A stretch of 44,168 nucleotides of DNA, taken from the NCBI GenBank assembly GCA_902609285.1, contig CACLRL010000001.1, positions 79,636 through 123,803 on the forward strand, given 5' to 3'. This stretch comes from an uncultured Candidatus Actinomarina sp. (GTDB taxonomy: Bacteria > Actinomycetota > Acidimicrobiia > Actinomarinales > Actinomarinaceae). A program made the translations under genes and the position numbers. This document shows positions 17,353-25,187 of the stretch, in pieces (position 1 is the stretch's first letter; each line of letters begins with the position of its first letter). Under the pieces are notes generated by a model. The model was not told the DNA's origin, searched no databases, and saw nothing but the letters and a program-made list of their open reading frames with translations.

Positions 17353-18051
17353 TTAATATGTTTTTTCTTCTTCAGAATTTAAAAACGAGACATTATTGAA
17401 TTCCTTTAGTCGAAAAAAATGTCCTGAAGAAATTTCTGTAGATTTTAATGTAGTATGACCAGCGTGTCTTGGTAGAAATTTTCTCCAAGTCCAAGGATAA
17501 AGGGGCATATTCAAGAAATATGAAATTAGAACAGACATGGTTCCTGCATGGGAGATAATTATAATTTTCTGTAATTCAGAATTATTTAATTCAAAGAGCC
17601 TATCGTATTCATTACCTAAAGGGGTAATATTTCTTTTTTTTAATTCGGATTCAAGATTTAAAATTATATTGTCTCTAAATTTTTCCATATATTGGCCATG
17701 ATTACCACCAATCCATTCTTCAAAAGATTGAGTATTTCGTTTTTCGAAAAAATCCATAACTTCCTCTTGGCTCTTACCAAATAATGCTTTTTCTTCTTCA
17801 TCTTCCATTTCTTTAAGCCACTCAAAGACATGATTGTCTTTAGAAATACTTCTATCTTTAAATGGATTATGTGTTTCTTGTGCTCGTGTAAGGGGCGATA
17901 CCCAAAGTTCATCAACGCTACTTTTATCAAAAACAGCTGATGATTTTTCTGATTGAATTCTTCCAAGCTCAGTTAATTCTGGATTGGCAGTGTAAGCATT
18001 AACTCCACTTCCCCAGTCTGGTTGACCATGTCTGATAAGTACAATTTCCAT
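17353..18051 (-). CDS. Histidine phosphatase family protein
   Basis: 232 aa from ATG 18051; a TTG 9 nt upstream is the alternative. IVLIRHGQPDWG is the catalytic RHG motif, SPLTRAQET supplies the second Arg, and IIISHAGTMSVL the second catalytic His. An extended insert between them is rich in Glu. The family covers phosphoglycerate mutases and many phosphatases (sugar, nucleotide, phospholipid-head). Placement upstream of two acyltransferases hints at lipid phosphate removal, which is only contextual. Confidence 0.85.
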   Translation of the reverse strand: MEIVLIRHGQPDWGSGVNAYTANPELTELGRIQSEKSSAVFDKSSVDELWVSPLTRAQETHNPFKDRSISKDNHVFEWLKEMEDEEEKALFGKSQEEVMDFFEKRNTQSFEEWIGGNHGQYMEKFRDNIILNLESELKKRNITPLGNEYDRLFELNNSELQKIIIISHAGTMSVLISYFLNMPLYPWTWRKFLPRHAGHTTLKSTEISSGHFFRLKEFNNVSFLNSEEEKTY

Positions 18052-18088
18052 ATTAAACAATAACTATACTTGAGTATTCTTGTAGTAA

Positions 18089-18094
18089 TAAGAT
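18089..18094 (+). promoter_or_regulatory. -10 box TAAGAT of the 151-aa gene
   Basis: TAAGAT-TAATTT-ATG, 6-nt gap; back to back with the phosphatase start 37 nt away. Confidence 0.5.
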
Positions 18095-18100
18095 TAATTT

Positions 18101-18556
18101 ATGGAAAAAAAACTTTTTAGGTACAAAAAAATCTTTGTACCACAATTTTTGAGTGGAGTATTCCTGTCTTATTCAGCACTAGATAATATTCTTGAGGGGC
18201 CATTAAGGGAGCTATTTAAACAATATTTTGATATTGAAGAGTTTGGTTCCAATGCAAGAGAAGAAAGTTTATATTTTATAATTTTATTTTTTGGGATATT
18301 TCAAATAGTTATTTCTCTGCAAAATCTTTTTCAACCCGTTATTGAACTTAAAAATGGAAAAATTGCGTTAAAAACCAAACAAAAAATATTATCTGTAATC
18401 AAACCCATCAATGAGATTATCGAAATAACAGAAAGTGAAGATTTCATTCTTACCTTCGTATTCGAAGATAGTTCTTATAATGTCATTTCAAAACATTTGG
18501 AAAATAACGAACTAAATCTTATTTTGAGTGAAATAAGAAGAGAAAATAGACCATAA
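18101..18556 (+). CDS. Hypothetical two-helix membrane protein
   Basis: 151 aa. Two hydrophobic helices (about residues 12-30 and 58-75) flank a charged loop; the C-terminal half (IELKNGKIALKTKQKIL, then VIKPINEIIEITESED) reads as a small soluble beta-rich domain of the kind found after paired helices in PH-like membrane proteins. No firm family. The stop is immediately followed by the first structured-RNA/terminator element. Confidence 0.6.
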   Translation: MEKKLFRYKKIFVPQFLSGVFLSYSALDNILEGPLRELFKQYFDIEEFGSNAREESLYFIILFFGIFQIVISLQNLFQPVIELKNGKIALKTKQKILSVIKPINEIIEITESEDFILTFVFEDSSYNVISKHLENNELNLILSEIRRENRP

Positions 18557-18708
18557 AGTTCGCGAAAAATACATTAGTAATTTTCTTGCGTATAAACTAA
18601 AACTGCCGTATATTTATATGAAACTATCGGAAAAGACATCGCAAGATGGAAAAGAAGATAGAACAGAAAATCCCGAAGGGTCGCAAGATCAATCGGGATT
18701 TTTGCTTT
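18557..18708 (+). ncRNA. Structured RNA element R1, ending in an intrinsic terminator
   Basis: Paralog of 20023-20176. Predicted 5' to 3': a stem UUAGU/ACUAA enclosing a U-rich loop; stem CUAUC (18624-18628)/GAUAG (18657-18661) enclosing two purine-rich 9-nt strands and the hairpin AUC-GCAA-GAU (18638-18647); then terminator stem AUCCCGA (18670-18676)/UCGGGAU (18693-18699) enclosing GGUC-GCAA-GAUC, followed by UUUUUGCUUU. The other copy has GUC-GCAA-GAC in place of AUC-GCAA-GAU, a compensatory change. It begins at the stop codon of the 151-aa gene and ends 32 nt before the P450 start. It could be a 3' UTR/terminator, an attenuator or a small RNA. Confidence 0.65.
18670..18708 (+). terminator. 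Intrinsic terminator of element R1
   Basis: G+C-rich stem TCCCGA/TCGGGA with an inner GCAA-capped hairpin, then a T5 tract. The strongest terminator on this strand upstream of the P450 gene. Confidence 0.8.
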
Positions 18709-18728
18709 GTACCTTCAATTTATCAATC

Positions 18729-18734
18729 TAAAAT
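18729..18734 (+). promoter_or_regulatory. -10 box TAAAAT of the first P450 gene
   Basis: TAAAAT-TAAACT-ATG (6-nt gap), placed after the R1 terminator, so the P450 is transcribed from its own start. Confidence 0.5.
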
Positions 18735-18740
18735 TAAACT

Positions 18741-20009
18741 ATGAAAGCACCAGTGGCTGGAAGCCCGCCAATAGTAGGTCACTCAATACAATTTAATTAT
18801 GATGCACTTTCCTTAATACAAAGGCTTCAGCAATCAAAAGGAGATGTATTTGAGCTAAATATATTAAATGAAGATGTACTTTTGTTTTTGACGCCTTCTG
18901 CCACAAAAAAAATCTTTTTGGATCCTAACGACAATTTTTCATCGAAACATGGATGGGAGTTTTCTATTGGTCCAACTTTTGAAAATGGTTTAATGCTCAG
19001 AGACTTTGACGATCATAAGTATCACAGATCACTGTTACAGAATTCATTTAGAAGAGATGCATTAGAAAAATATTTGCACATTATTCAGCCAAGAATAAAT
19101 TCTTGGATAAAAGAAGTAAGACAAAAGAAAGAATTTTATCTTTATAAATCAATAAAACAACTTATGTTCAATGTTGCTGTCGAATTATTTTTTGATGAAG
19201 TTGACGATTCAAAATTGAATTATCTAAATCAGCTATTTATAAATTCAATCAAACCTGCGACAACAATTGTAAGGAATCCTTATCCACTTACAAGAATGAA
19301 AAAAGGTTTAAAGGCCCGAGAAGAGTTGCTGGAATATTTTCAAGAGAAATCAAGTAGCATTGACCTCTCAAAGGAAACATTATTTTCTGATTTAGTAAAA
19401 ACAAATAAGGAGGAGGCAGGACTAACAAATTTTGAAATTGCTGAGCATATGATATTTTTACTTCTTGCTGCACACGACACAACAACAAGCACTTTAACTT
19501 CATCAATTCATTTTCTTGCTCGTGATATAGATTATCAAAATAAAGTCAAACGAGAGTCTTCTAACTTGTCAAAAATAGATATATCTGATCTGAAAAATGG
19601 AATTATTGGAGAAGCGATATTTAACGAGGCAATAAGAAAATATCCCCCAGTTCCTTTCTCTCCAAGACTGGTTGTTAATGACACAGAACTTGAGGGTTAT
19701 GAAATACCCAAAGATACATACATCGCTGCTGGTCCTTTGGTATTACACAACGATAAAAGATATTGGGATGATCCAATAAGCTTTAATCCTGCAAGATTTG
19801 AAGATCCAAACGTAACGCATGAAGCTTATTTTCCTTTTGCTGGTGGTGCCCATACATGTCTTGGAAAGTTTTTTGCTAGTTATTTGTTTAAGAACGTAAT
19901 TTACAAACTTGTTGATAATTTTGAGCAAATTACAACAGATGAAGACCTAAAAATAAATCCTGCGCCTATACCAAATCCAAGAAAAGATGTGAAAATTCAA
20001 GTTTTATAG
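18741..20009 (+). CDS. Cytochrome P450 (first copy)
   Basis: 422 aa, soluble. I-helix oxygen-activation motif AAHDTTTST, K-helix EAIRKYPPVPFSPR (ExxR), and heme-binding loop FPFAGGAHTCLGKFFA with the axial Cys. The aromatic-poor N-terminus PVAGSPPIVGHSIQF resembles P450s of the CYP51/CYP120-like branch more than CYP107-like ones. It needs a ferredoxin/reductase partner, not found in the window. It sits between the two structured RNA elements, as an isolated unit with its own promoter and terminator. Confidence 0.92.
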   Translation: MKAPVAGSPPIVGHSIQFNYDALSLIQRLQQSKGDVFELNILNEDVLLFLTPSATKKIFLDPNDNFSSKHGWEFSIGPTFENGLMLRDFDDHKYHRSLLQNSFRRDALEKYLHIIQPRINSWIKEVRQKKEFYLYKSIKQLMFNVAVELFFDEVDDSKLNYLNQLFINSIKPATTIVRNPYPLTRMKKGLKAREELLEYFQEKSSSIDLSKETLFSDLVKTNKEEAGLTNFEIAEHMIFLLLAAHDTTTSTLTSSIHFLARDIDYQNKVKRESSNLSKIDISDLKNGIIGEAIFNEAIRKYPPVPFSPRLVVNDTELEGYEIPKDTYIAAGPLVLHNDKRYWDDPISFNPARFEDPNVTHEAYFPFAGGAHTCLGKFFASYLFKNVIYKLVDNFEQITTDEDLKINPAPIPNPRKDVKIQVL

Positions 20010-20022
20010 CGTTTTAATGCCA

Positions 20023-20176
20023 AAAGTTCGCGAAAAAAACAATCTAAAAATTTTTGCCAAAATATAGATTTGGATGTAAATTAAATACACACTATCAAAA
20101 AAGAAGTCGCAAGACCGAAAAAGAGATAGAACAGAAAATCCCGAAGGGTCGCAAGATCAATCGGGATTTTTGCTTT
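20023..20176 (+). ncRNA. Structured RNA element R2, ending in an intrinsic terminator
   Basis: Second copy of the element at 18557-18708. The last 53 nt are identical in both. The 5' half differs in sequence but keeps the plan: a first stem AAUCUA/UAGAUU with a U-rich loop, stem CUAUC (20092-20096)/GAUAG (20125-20129), two 9-nt purine strands, hairpin GUC-GCAA-GAC (20106-20115), then the terminator (20138-20171). Both copies also start AGUUCGCGAAAAA. It begins 13 nt after the P450 stop and ends 17 nt before the next gene. Confidence 0.65.
20138..20176 (+). terminator. Intrinsic terminator of element R2
   Basis: Same TCCCGA/TCGGGA stem with inner GCAA hairpin and T5 tract as R1. Terminates transcription leaving the P450 gene. 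Confidence 0.8.
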
Positions 20177-20181
20177 ATTGG

Positions 20182-20187
20182 TATACT
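20182..20187 (+). promoter_or_regulatory. -10 box TATACT that decides a GTG start
   Basis: TATACT-TTTCTT-GTG puts the start at 20194, which gives a proper lipoprotein signal peptide; the upstream in-frame ATG (20170) lies inside the terminator and would precede the -10. Confidence 0.6.
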
Positions 20188-20193
20188 TTTCTT

Positions 20194-21417
20194 GTGAAGC
20201 AGTATTTCTACCTATCACTAGTAACAATTTTTTTTGTAGCATGCGGAAATAGCTCTAGCCCTGGTGAAACAACATCTTCGGATCAACTAACCGAAATAAT
20301 TTCAACTGAAGAACCAATATTAAATGATCAGCCTATGAATAAAGAAATTCAAGAGGGATCTGTTGAAGATATAATAAAAGAGTTTCCTGATGGAATTCTA
20401 TCTTTCTTATCTACGAAAGAAAAAAAATGTCTCAATGAAAACGCAACTTTTGATATGCTGAGGCAAATAGAATTAGATTTAATTGGAGGAAGACCGTTTT
20501 CAAAAGATGCTATAAAGTATTTTGATAAGTGTAATATTCCTCCACCTCCATTGCCAGGTGAAGGTGAATCAAATGTACAAGCATTTCCTGAGGGGAATGC
20601 TCCAAAAAATGTAGAAGAAAATGCCAAGTTAGTAGATATAAAAAGTCTTGATCAAGATGGTGTTAGTCCACATCTTGAAATTGTAGATAACACAACACTT
20701 AGATTATTTTATTCAAGCTTGTCAGCGAATGGCTTAGCTGTTGATTTATGCGATTATGATTTAAATTGTGTTCGCCAAGGTGCAATTGAAAGAATTCAGG
20801 ATTTAACCATAATTGAAACGACTGATGGTGTAAGAAGAGGCTATTTTGTTGAATTTAACCCAAACACTAAATCAAAAGAAATTATGACAGCTGTTTTTAG
20901 TGAAGACGGTTTATCCTATACAAATCAAATTTCACTTGGAATATCTGATGGAGGTAGTATTGCCTGGGGTGTGCCAGATGCTGTAGTTATACCGGACGGA
21001 CGAATAAGAATTTACTGGGTTGATGAGTCCTCTGGCATAAGGGGTGAAAAAATAGTTAGCGCAACTTCAAATACTACAGATGGAATTTCTTTTACAAAAG
21101 ATCCTGGATATCGATTTGAAAATGGATATGTAGACTTTGAAGTACTTACAGCTGAAGAAAACAATTGGAAAGCAATATTTTCATTTTCACCAGAGGGATT
21201 ACCAAAAATCCCACAGAGTTTATTTGTAGCTACCTCAATTGATGGTCTTGACTGGAGCTTTACAGGAGTACCTATATCGCCATTAGATGTAAGTTATTTA
21301 GATCCAACCGGCATTTTGTTAAGTAATGGTGATTATTTAATTGTTTCTGCTGTCGCACCTAATGAATTAGGAGATCGTGACTATGTTCTGTATGAAAAAA
21401 TTCTAAAACTTCCTTAA
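20194..21417 (+). CDS. Lipoprotein with beta-propeller-like (sialidase/GH43-type) repeats
   Basis: 407 aa from GTG 20194: basic start, short hydrophobic stretch, lipobox FFVAC (Cys16) then a Ser/Thr-rich linker. The C-terminal 230 residues contain recurring four-stranded blade-like units such as SPHLEIVDNTTLRLFYSS, IPDGRIRIYWVDESSG and FVATSIDGLDWSFTG, similar to exo-sialidase/GH43-like propellers. The unit around residues 95-135 (KCLNENATFD...CNIPPPPLPGEGE) is rich in Cys and Pro. No catalytic triad was identified. Probably exported and lipid-anchored, binding or sensing a ligand. Confidence 0.7.
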   Translation: MKQYFYLSLVTIFFVACGNSSSPGETTSSDQLTEIISTEEPILNDQPMNKEIQEGSVEDIIKEFPDGILSFLSTKEKKCLNENATFDMLRQIELDLIGGRPFSKDAIKYFDKCNIPPPPLPGEGESNVQAFPEGNAPKNVEENAKLVDIKSLDQDGVSPHLEIVDNTTLRLFYSSLSANGLAVDLCDYDLNCVRQGAIERIQDLTIIETTDGVRRGYFVEFNPNTKSKEIMTAVFSEDGLSYTNQISLGISDGGSIAWGVPDAVVIPDGRIRIYWVDESSGIRGEKIVSATSNTTDGISFTKDPGYRFENGYVDFEVLTAEENNWKAIFSFSPEGLPKIPQSLFVATSIDGLDWSFTGVPISPLDVSYLDPTGILLSNGDYLIVSAVAPNELGDRDYVLYEKILKLP

Positions 21418-21556
21418 AAAAAGTAAAAAGACTCCCCTGTGGCTGTTTTTTTGTTTTATCACACTTTTAGCAGTGGCTCAAAGTACGAAAGGAAGTCCTA
21501 ATACCATTTTAATTGATTTGAGATATTTCTTCTATTTTCAAACAATTTATATGTTT
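21418..21556 (+). other. Intergenic stretch, no gene seen
   Basis: About 140 nt between the propeller lipoprotein and endonuclease IV. It holds a T7 run (21449-21455) after a weakly pairing sequence, and a small AGGA-AG-TCCT hairpin near 21490. The only ORF is a 20-codon GTG frame with no support. Confidence 0.4.
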
Positions 21557-21562
21557 TATAAT
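21557..21562 (+). promoter_or_regulatory. -10 box TATAAT of the endonuclease IV gene
   Basis: TATAAT-GAAAAAC-ATG (7-nt gap) selects ATG 21570. The in-frame ATG 21561 overlaps the -10 itself and would lie upstream of the transcript start. Confidence 0.6.
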
Positions 21563-21569
21563 GAAAAAC

Positions 21570-22337
21570 ATGAATATTGGCGCACATATACCTTCAAAAA
21601 ATGCAATTGATGAAATTTCTTATAGAAAAGGAGAAACTTTTCAGATATTTATATCAAGTCCACAGATGTGGAAAAGTCCAAAACCTAGAGAAGATATCGA
21701 GATTTTGCAAGATTTCAAAGGAAACATATATGTCCATGCACCATATCTCATAAACGTAGCCACTCCCAACAATAAAGTTCGTCATCCAAGTAGAAAGCTA
21801 TTAAAAGACACATGCAAGGTGGCCGCTACTTTTGGAGCGAAAGGCGTTATTGTTCATGGTGGTTCGGTTGGAGAAGGTGGTGATATAGGACAAGGATATG
21901 AAAACTGGGGTAAAGCAATAAAAGAAGTAGAAGACATAGGTGTAAAGGTTCTTGTAGAGAACACAGCTGGAGGAAAAAATTCAGTGGCAAGATATATGGA
22001 CTCAATTGAAAGACTTTGGGAAGTAATTGGTCATTTAAATGTTGGATTATGTCTAGATACATGCCATACCTGGGCAGGAGGTATTCCTACTATTGAAGCA
22101 GTAAAAGGATTTAAAAAGCTTGTAAAAAAAATCGATTTGATTCATTTTAATGATTCAAAAGATGGATTTGAGAGCAGTAGAGACAGACACGAAAATCTTG
22201 GTAAAGGACAAATCCCAAAAGAGGAATTGGAATACGTAATTAAAAATGCAAAAACTGATATTATTGTTGAGACTCCAAACGGTCCTGATGCTCAAAAAAA
22301 AGATATTGCATGGATAAAAAGACGTTTAAAGAAATGA
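21570..22337 (+). CDS. nfo: Endonuclease IV (AP endonuclease), short form
   Basis: 255 aa starting MNIGAHIPS, slightly below the usual 275-285. TIM-barrel metal ligands are all present: HAPYLIN, GVIVHGGSVGEG, VLVENTAG, CLDTCHTWAGG (Asp and His), DLIHFNDSKDG (His), RDRHENLGKG (Asp and His), and VETPN (Glu). Cleaves DNA 5' of abasic sites in base-excision repair, with three Zn2+ ions. The stop overlaps the lysA start by 4 nt (ATGA), so the pair forms one transcript. Confidence 0.92.
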   Translation: MNIGAHIPSKNAIDEISYRKGETFQIFISSPQMWKSPKPREDIEILQDFKGNIYVHAPYLINVATPNNKVRHPSRKLLKDTCKVAATFGAKGVIVHGGSVGEGGDIGQGYENWGKAIKEVEDIGVKVLVENTAGGKNSVARYMDSIERLWEVIGHLNVGLCLDTCHTWAGGIPTIEAVKGFKKLVKKIDLIHFNDSKDGFESSRDRHENLGKGQIPKEELEYVIKNAKTDIIVETPNGPDAQKKDIAWIKRRLKK

Positions 22338-23602
22338 ATTATTTACCAGAAAATCTAAAGTTTGAGGAAGGAGTAGCCTTTATAAATGACTTTTCCTTAT
22401 TAGATATTTCATCAGAATATGGAACTCCTTTGTATGTATACGATTGGGAAAACATAAAAAATAATATTTCAGAATTTTCTACTTCTTTTGGTGATGAGAC
22501 GTTGTATAGATATGCTGCCAAGGCTTTTATTTGTAAAAAACTAGTCACATTATTAAATGAAAATAATTGGGGTGTCGACGTTGTCTCAGGAGGTGAAATG
22601 GCTACTGTATTATCTGCACTTGATACATTGGAAAACACACTTTTTAACGGAACATATAAAACTAAAGAAGAAGTAGATTATTTCATTTCAAATAGTGGTG
22701 GGCATATATCAATTGATAACTTAAATGAGATTCCTTTACTTCAAGATATTGCATCGAAAAACAAAAGAAAGCAACCTGTAATTCTAAGAATTAATTTAGA
22801 TTTAGGTGCCGAAACCCATCCAATGGTATTGACAACAGGATATGATCAACAGTTTGGTCTTTCAATTGACGCTGCAGAAACTGCATTAAAAGAAGTTTAC
22901 AACGCTGACTCACTTCTCTTCTCTGGAGTTCACGTTCATATTGGTAGTCAAATTAAAGATCCTGAAAGATTTAGAAAAGCTATGGAGGAATGTTCATCGT
23001 TTTTAGAAAAAAATAAAGCTAGCGTCGAAAGAGAGATTGTTTTTGATGCTGGGGGTGGGTTTTTCTCTCCCTATGAAGGTGATGAAGATGGGCAGGGCTT
23101 AGAGGTTTATGCTGATTCAATTAGATCTGGCATTGAGGAGAATTGGGACACAGACTATAAAATAATGATTGAACCTGGAAGAGCAGTTGTAAATAATTCT
23201 GGAATAATTCTTTACACAGCTGGTGCTATAAAAGAAGACAGAGGAGAGAAACCCTACATATTGGTTGATGGAGGTATGTCAGACAATCCAAGACCAGCTT
23301 TATATGGTAGTGAACACAAGCTATTTAATATATCAGAAAACAAAAAAGAGGAAGAAAAAATTTTTGCAGTATCTGGAAGACATTGCGAATCAGGAGACCT
23401 TTTAGTTGAAGAAGCAAGTCTTCCAACAGACACAAATCCAGGTGATATATTAATGTCAACATCTACCGGAGCTTACACATTTGCTATGGCCAGTAATTAT
23501 AATCGGGTTCCAAAGGCTAAAGTCATTGGTATATCAAATAATGAGCTTTTCGACTTAGTTAAAAGACAATCTTTTGAAGACACTCTTGCACAAGATACTT
23601 AA
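22334..23602 (+). CDS. lysA: Diaminopimelate decarboxylase
   Basis: 422 aa from ATG 22334 (ATGA overlap with the upstream stop). An in-frame ATG 22310 inside nfo is possible but unnecessary. PLP lysine in YRYAAKAF, phosphate-binding HVHIGSQI and DAGGGF, EPGRAVV, and the C-terminal HCESGDLL supplying the Cys/Glu from the other monomer. Makes lysine from meso-diaminopimelate, the last step of lysine biosynthesis. Unusual coupling with a DNA repair gene. Convergent with the SDR gene, both stops sharing TTAA. Confidence 0.94.
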   Translation: MNYLPENLKFEEGVAFINDFSLLDISSEYGTPLYVYDWENIKNNISEFSTSFGDETLYRYAAKAFICKKLVTLLNENNWGVDVVSGGEMATVLSALDTLENTLFNGTYKTKEEVDYFISNSGGHISIDNLNEIPLLQDIASKNKRKQPVILRINLDLGAETHPMVLTTGYDQQFGLSIDAAETALKEVYNADSLLFSGVHVHIGSQIKDPERFRKAMEECSSFLEKNKASVEREIVFDAGGGFFSPYEGDEDGQGLEVYADSIRSGIEENWDTDYKIMIEPGRAVVNNSGIILYTAGAIKEDRGEKPYILVDGGMSDNPRPALYGSEHKLFNISENKKEEEKIFAVSGRHCESGDLLVEEASLPTDTNPGDILMSTSTGAYTFAMASNYNRVPKAKVIGISNNELFDLVKRQSFEDTLAQDT

Positions 23603-24591
23603 TTCTTTATCAGACCTCGAGCAATAAAGAAATTAATTGTATCAGTAATTGTTTCAATAAAAGGTCTATTTTTGTGACCAAGTTCATTTTTGGCGAGTGT
23701 GCAAGGTATTAATTTGTGCGCAGTTTTTATTGTATGAATAGTGTCAATCGTCATAAGTCTTGGTTTCTTTGTAAAGCTTGACTTTACTATTTCGAATGGA
23801 ACATTGAAATACATTGAAGATATCGGCAAAGCAGCAAACAAGGTTCTTCTGTCTAATAATCCACCAATCATTTTTGCAATCTCCGGAAACATTAAAAACT
23901 CCCCACCGACGAGATAATTTTGACCATTAACTCCTTTTATTGAACAATTAATTGCAGTTTTTGATAAATCTCTAACATCTACATAGTTGTATCCAAAAGT
24001 TATGTTCAAAAGTCTCTTTTGGTTTGCAATATCGATCATCGATTGACAATTTAGCCCAGGTTTAAAATCATTGGGACCCATTATTGATGTTGGATGAATA
24101 ATGCTTGCATCTAGATAATTTTTTGTAAAATCCAAAACGATTCTTTGACCGTCTGCCTTAGAAAGATCATATGGAATTGACTTAGGATCAGATACAAGAT
24201 TCCTAGATTCATATAAGGGTTCATCCATTGGTTCTCTTTGAAATGCATCAATAGAAGAAAAATGAATTAATTTTTTTACATTTGCATCCACACATGCTTC
24301 ACACACATTTTTTGTTCCTTCAACATTTATTTTTCTTATTTGATTCTTATATCTTTTATCAAGACTTATAAAAGCAGCTGTATGAAAAACTATCTCAACA
24401 TCTTTAAAAGCTGGCTTCAGAGAATCTTTATCTGTAATATCAGCCTCGACCAATTCAATATCTAAATTTTCAAAGGCCCGATAATCTCTATCAAAATCAA
24501 TGCATCGAACTTCATAACCCTGTTCAAGTAGTTCTCTTGTAAGATTTGCACCAACATGTCCAGAACCACCAGTTATTAATGCACGAGTCAT
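23599..24591 (-). CDS. Extended SDR, NAD-dependent epimerase/dehydratase or 3-beta-HSD type
   Basis: 330 aa. TGGSGHVGANL (extended-SDR glycine motif) at the N-terminus, DITD acidic position, HTAAFISLDKR, active-site YDLSKADGQR (Tyr-x3-Lys) with Ser in HFSSIDAF, and HPTSIMGPNDF after it. The last feature and the NVEGTKNVCEAC helix are typical of hopanoid-associated or 3-beta-hydroxysteroid-type members. Substrate unknown. Start ATG 24591 has TAGAAT 6 nt upstream. Confidence 0.88.
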   Translation of the reverse strand: MTRALITGGSGHVGANLTRELLEQGYEVRCIDFDRDYRAFENLDIELVEADITDKDSLKPAFKDVEIVFHTAAFISLDKRYKNQIRKINVEGTKNVCEACVDANVKKLIHFSSIDAFQREPMDEPLYESRNLVSDPKSIPYDLSKADGQRIVLDFTKNYLDASIIHPTSIMGPNDFKPGLNCQSMIDIANQKRLLNITFGYNYVDVRDLSKTAINCSIKGVNGQNYLVGGEFLMFPEIAKMIGGLLDRRTLFAALPISSMYFNVPFEIVKSSFTKKPRLMTIDTIHTIKTAHKLIPCTLAKNELGHKNRPFIETITDTINFFIARGLIKN

Positions 24592-24593
24592 AT

Positions 24594-24603
24594 TATCATT
24601 CTA
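24594..24603. promoter_or_regulatory. Overlapping divergent -10 boxes
   Basis: Minus strand TAGAAT (24598-24603) serves the SDR gene (6-nt gap). Plus strand TATCAT (24594-24599) serves the 2TM gene (7-nt gap). The two start codons are only 15 nt apart. Confidence 0.5.
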
Positions 24604-24606
24604 AAT

Positions 24607-24870
24607 ATGGATAATGATGAAAAGCTAATTAGAAAAGCAAAAGCTCGCATTGGATTTAGAGTACATAGTGCAGTTTATGTTGTTGTTTGTTTAGCTCTAA
24701 CTTTATTTGATATCTTTATTGATTCTACCGGTGCAAATTGGTGGTATTTTGTCGTTGGAGGTTGGGGTATTGGACTACTGTCACACTTTGTTGGTATAAC
24801 TAGCAATAGTCTTTTTTCAGTTGAAAAAGAAGTAGAGAGATTAAAGAACGATAGTAAAGATAGATACTAA
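24607..24870 (+). CDS. 2TM-domain protein
   Basis: 87 aa with two helices joined by a short loop containing GANWWYFVVGGWGIGLLSH. The IGFRVHSAVYVVV start and the WGIGLLSH core are the hallmarks of the bacterial 2TM domain, often seen alone or fused to histidine kinases and DNA-binding domains. The charged tail VEKEVERLKND may form a coiled coil. Function not established for the family. Confidence 0.82.
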   Translation: MDNDEKLIRKAKARIGFRVHSAVYVVVCLALTLFDIFIDSTGANWWYFVVGGWGIGLLSHFVGITSNSLFSVEKEVERLKNDSKDRY

Positions 24871-24875
24871 ATTTT

Positions 24876-25061
24876 TTAATCGTCACCAAAAAACATTTGA
24901 TTTCCACCGTATGGAATTTCTTCGTCTTTTGAATAGATTTCTACAAAACGCTGCCTGATTTCTTTAACTTTGTCAATAAGTCCAATTTTCTTTAAATAGT
25001 TATAAGGGGCTCTAAAAACCCTATCTTCAAACTCTAAGAATTTAGTTACTTTTTCACTCAT
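24876..25061 (-). CDS. Small soluble protein, 61 aa (unknown)
   Basis: Begins MSEKVTKFLEFEDRVFRAP with an ordinary protein-like, charged composition, unlike the shadow ORFs in this AT-rich DNA. Sits in an otherwise empty gap, ends 5 nt from the convergent 2TM stop, and has a TATTAT 10 nt upstream. No family recognised. Confidence 0.6.
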   Translation of the reverse strand: MSEKVTKFLEFEDRVFRAPYNYLKKIGLIDKVKEIRQRFVEIYSKDEEIPYGGNQMFFGDD

Positions 25062-25156
25062 CGTTTTAAAAATAATAGCATTTAGCTGAATTTAATAAAA
25101 CTTTTAGAATATTAATTTTTGGTAAAGATCCTTGTTTACTGGTTATTTAATCGAAA

Positions 25157-25181
25157 ACCCAATACTTATTGGGTCTATAAT
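25157..25181 (+). promoter_or_regulatory. Promoter with an 18-bp palindrome in the spacer
   Basis: The palindrome ACCCAATACTTATTGGGT (25157-25174) ends one base before the -10 TATAAT (25176-25181), which is 6 nt before ATG 25188. It therefore fills the -35 to -10 spacer, an expected repressor position, and controls the first HEXXH lipoprotein. Confidence 0.55.
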
Positions 25182-25187
25182 TAACTT

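Noticed and set aside
18557-20176. Integron attC sites around the P450
   Set aside because: No core-site GTTRRRY/RYYYAAC pair at the ends and no integrase; the 3' parts are ordinary terminators.
21436-21498. 20-codon GTG ORF after the propeller lipoprotein
   Set aside because: Too short, no SD or -10, no distinctive composition.
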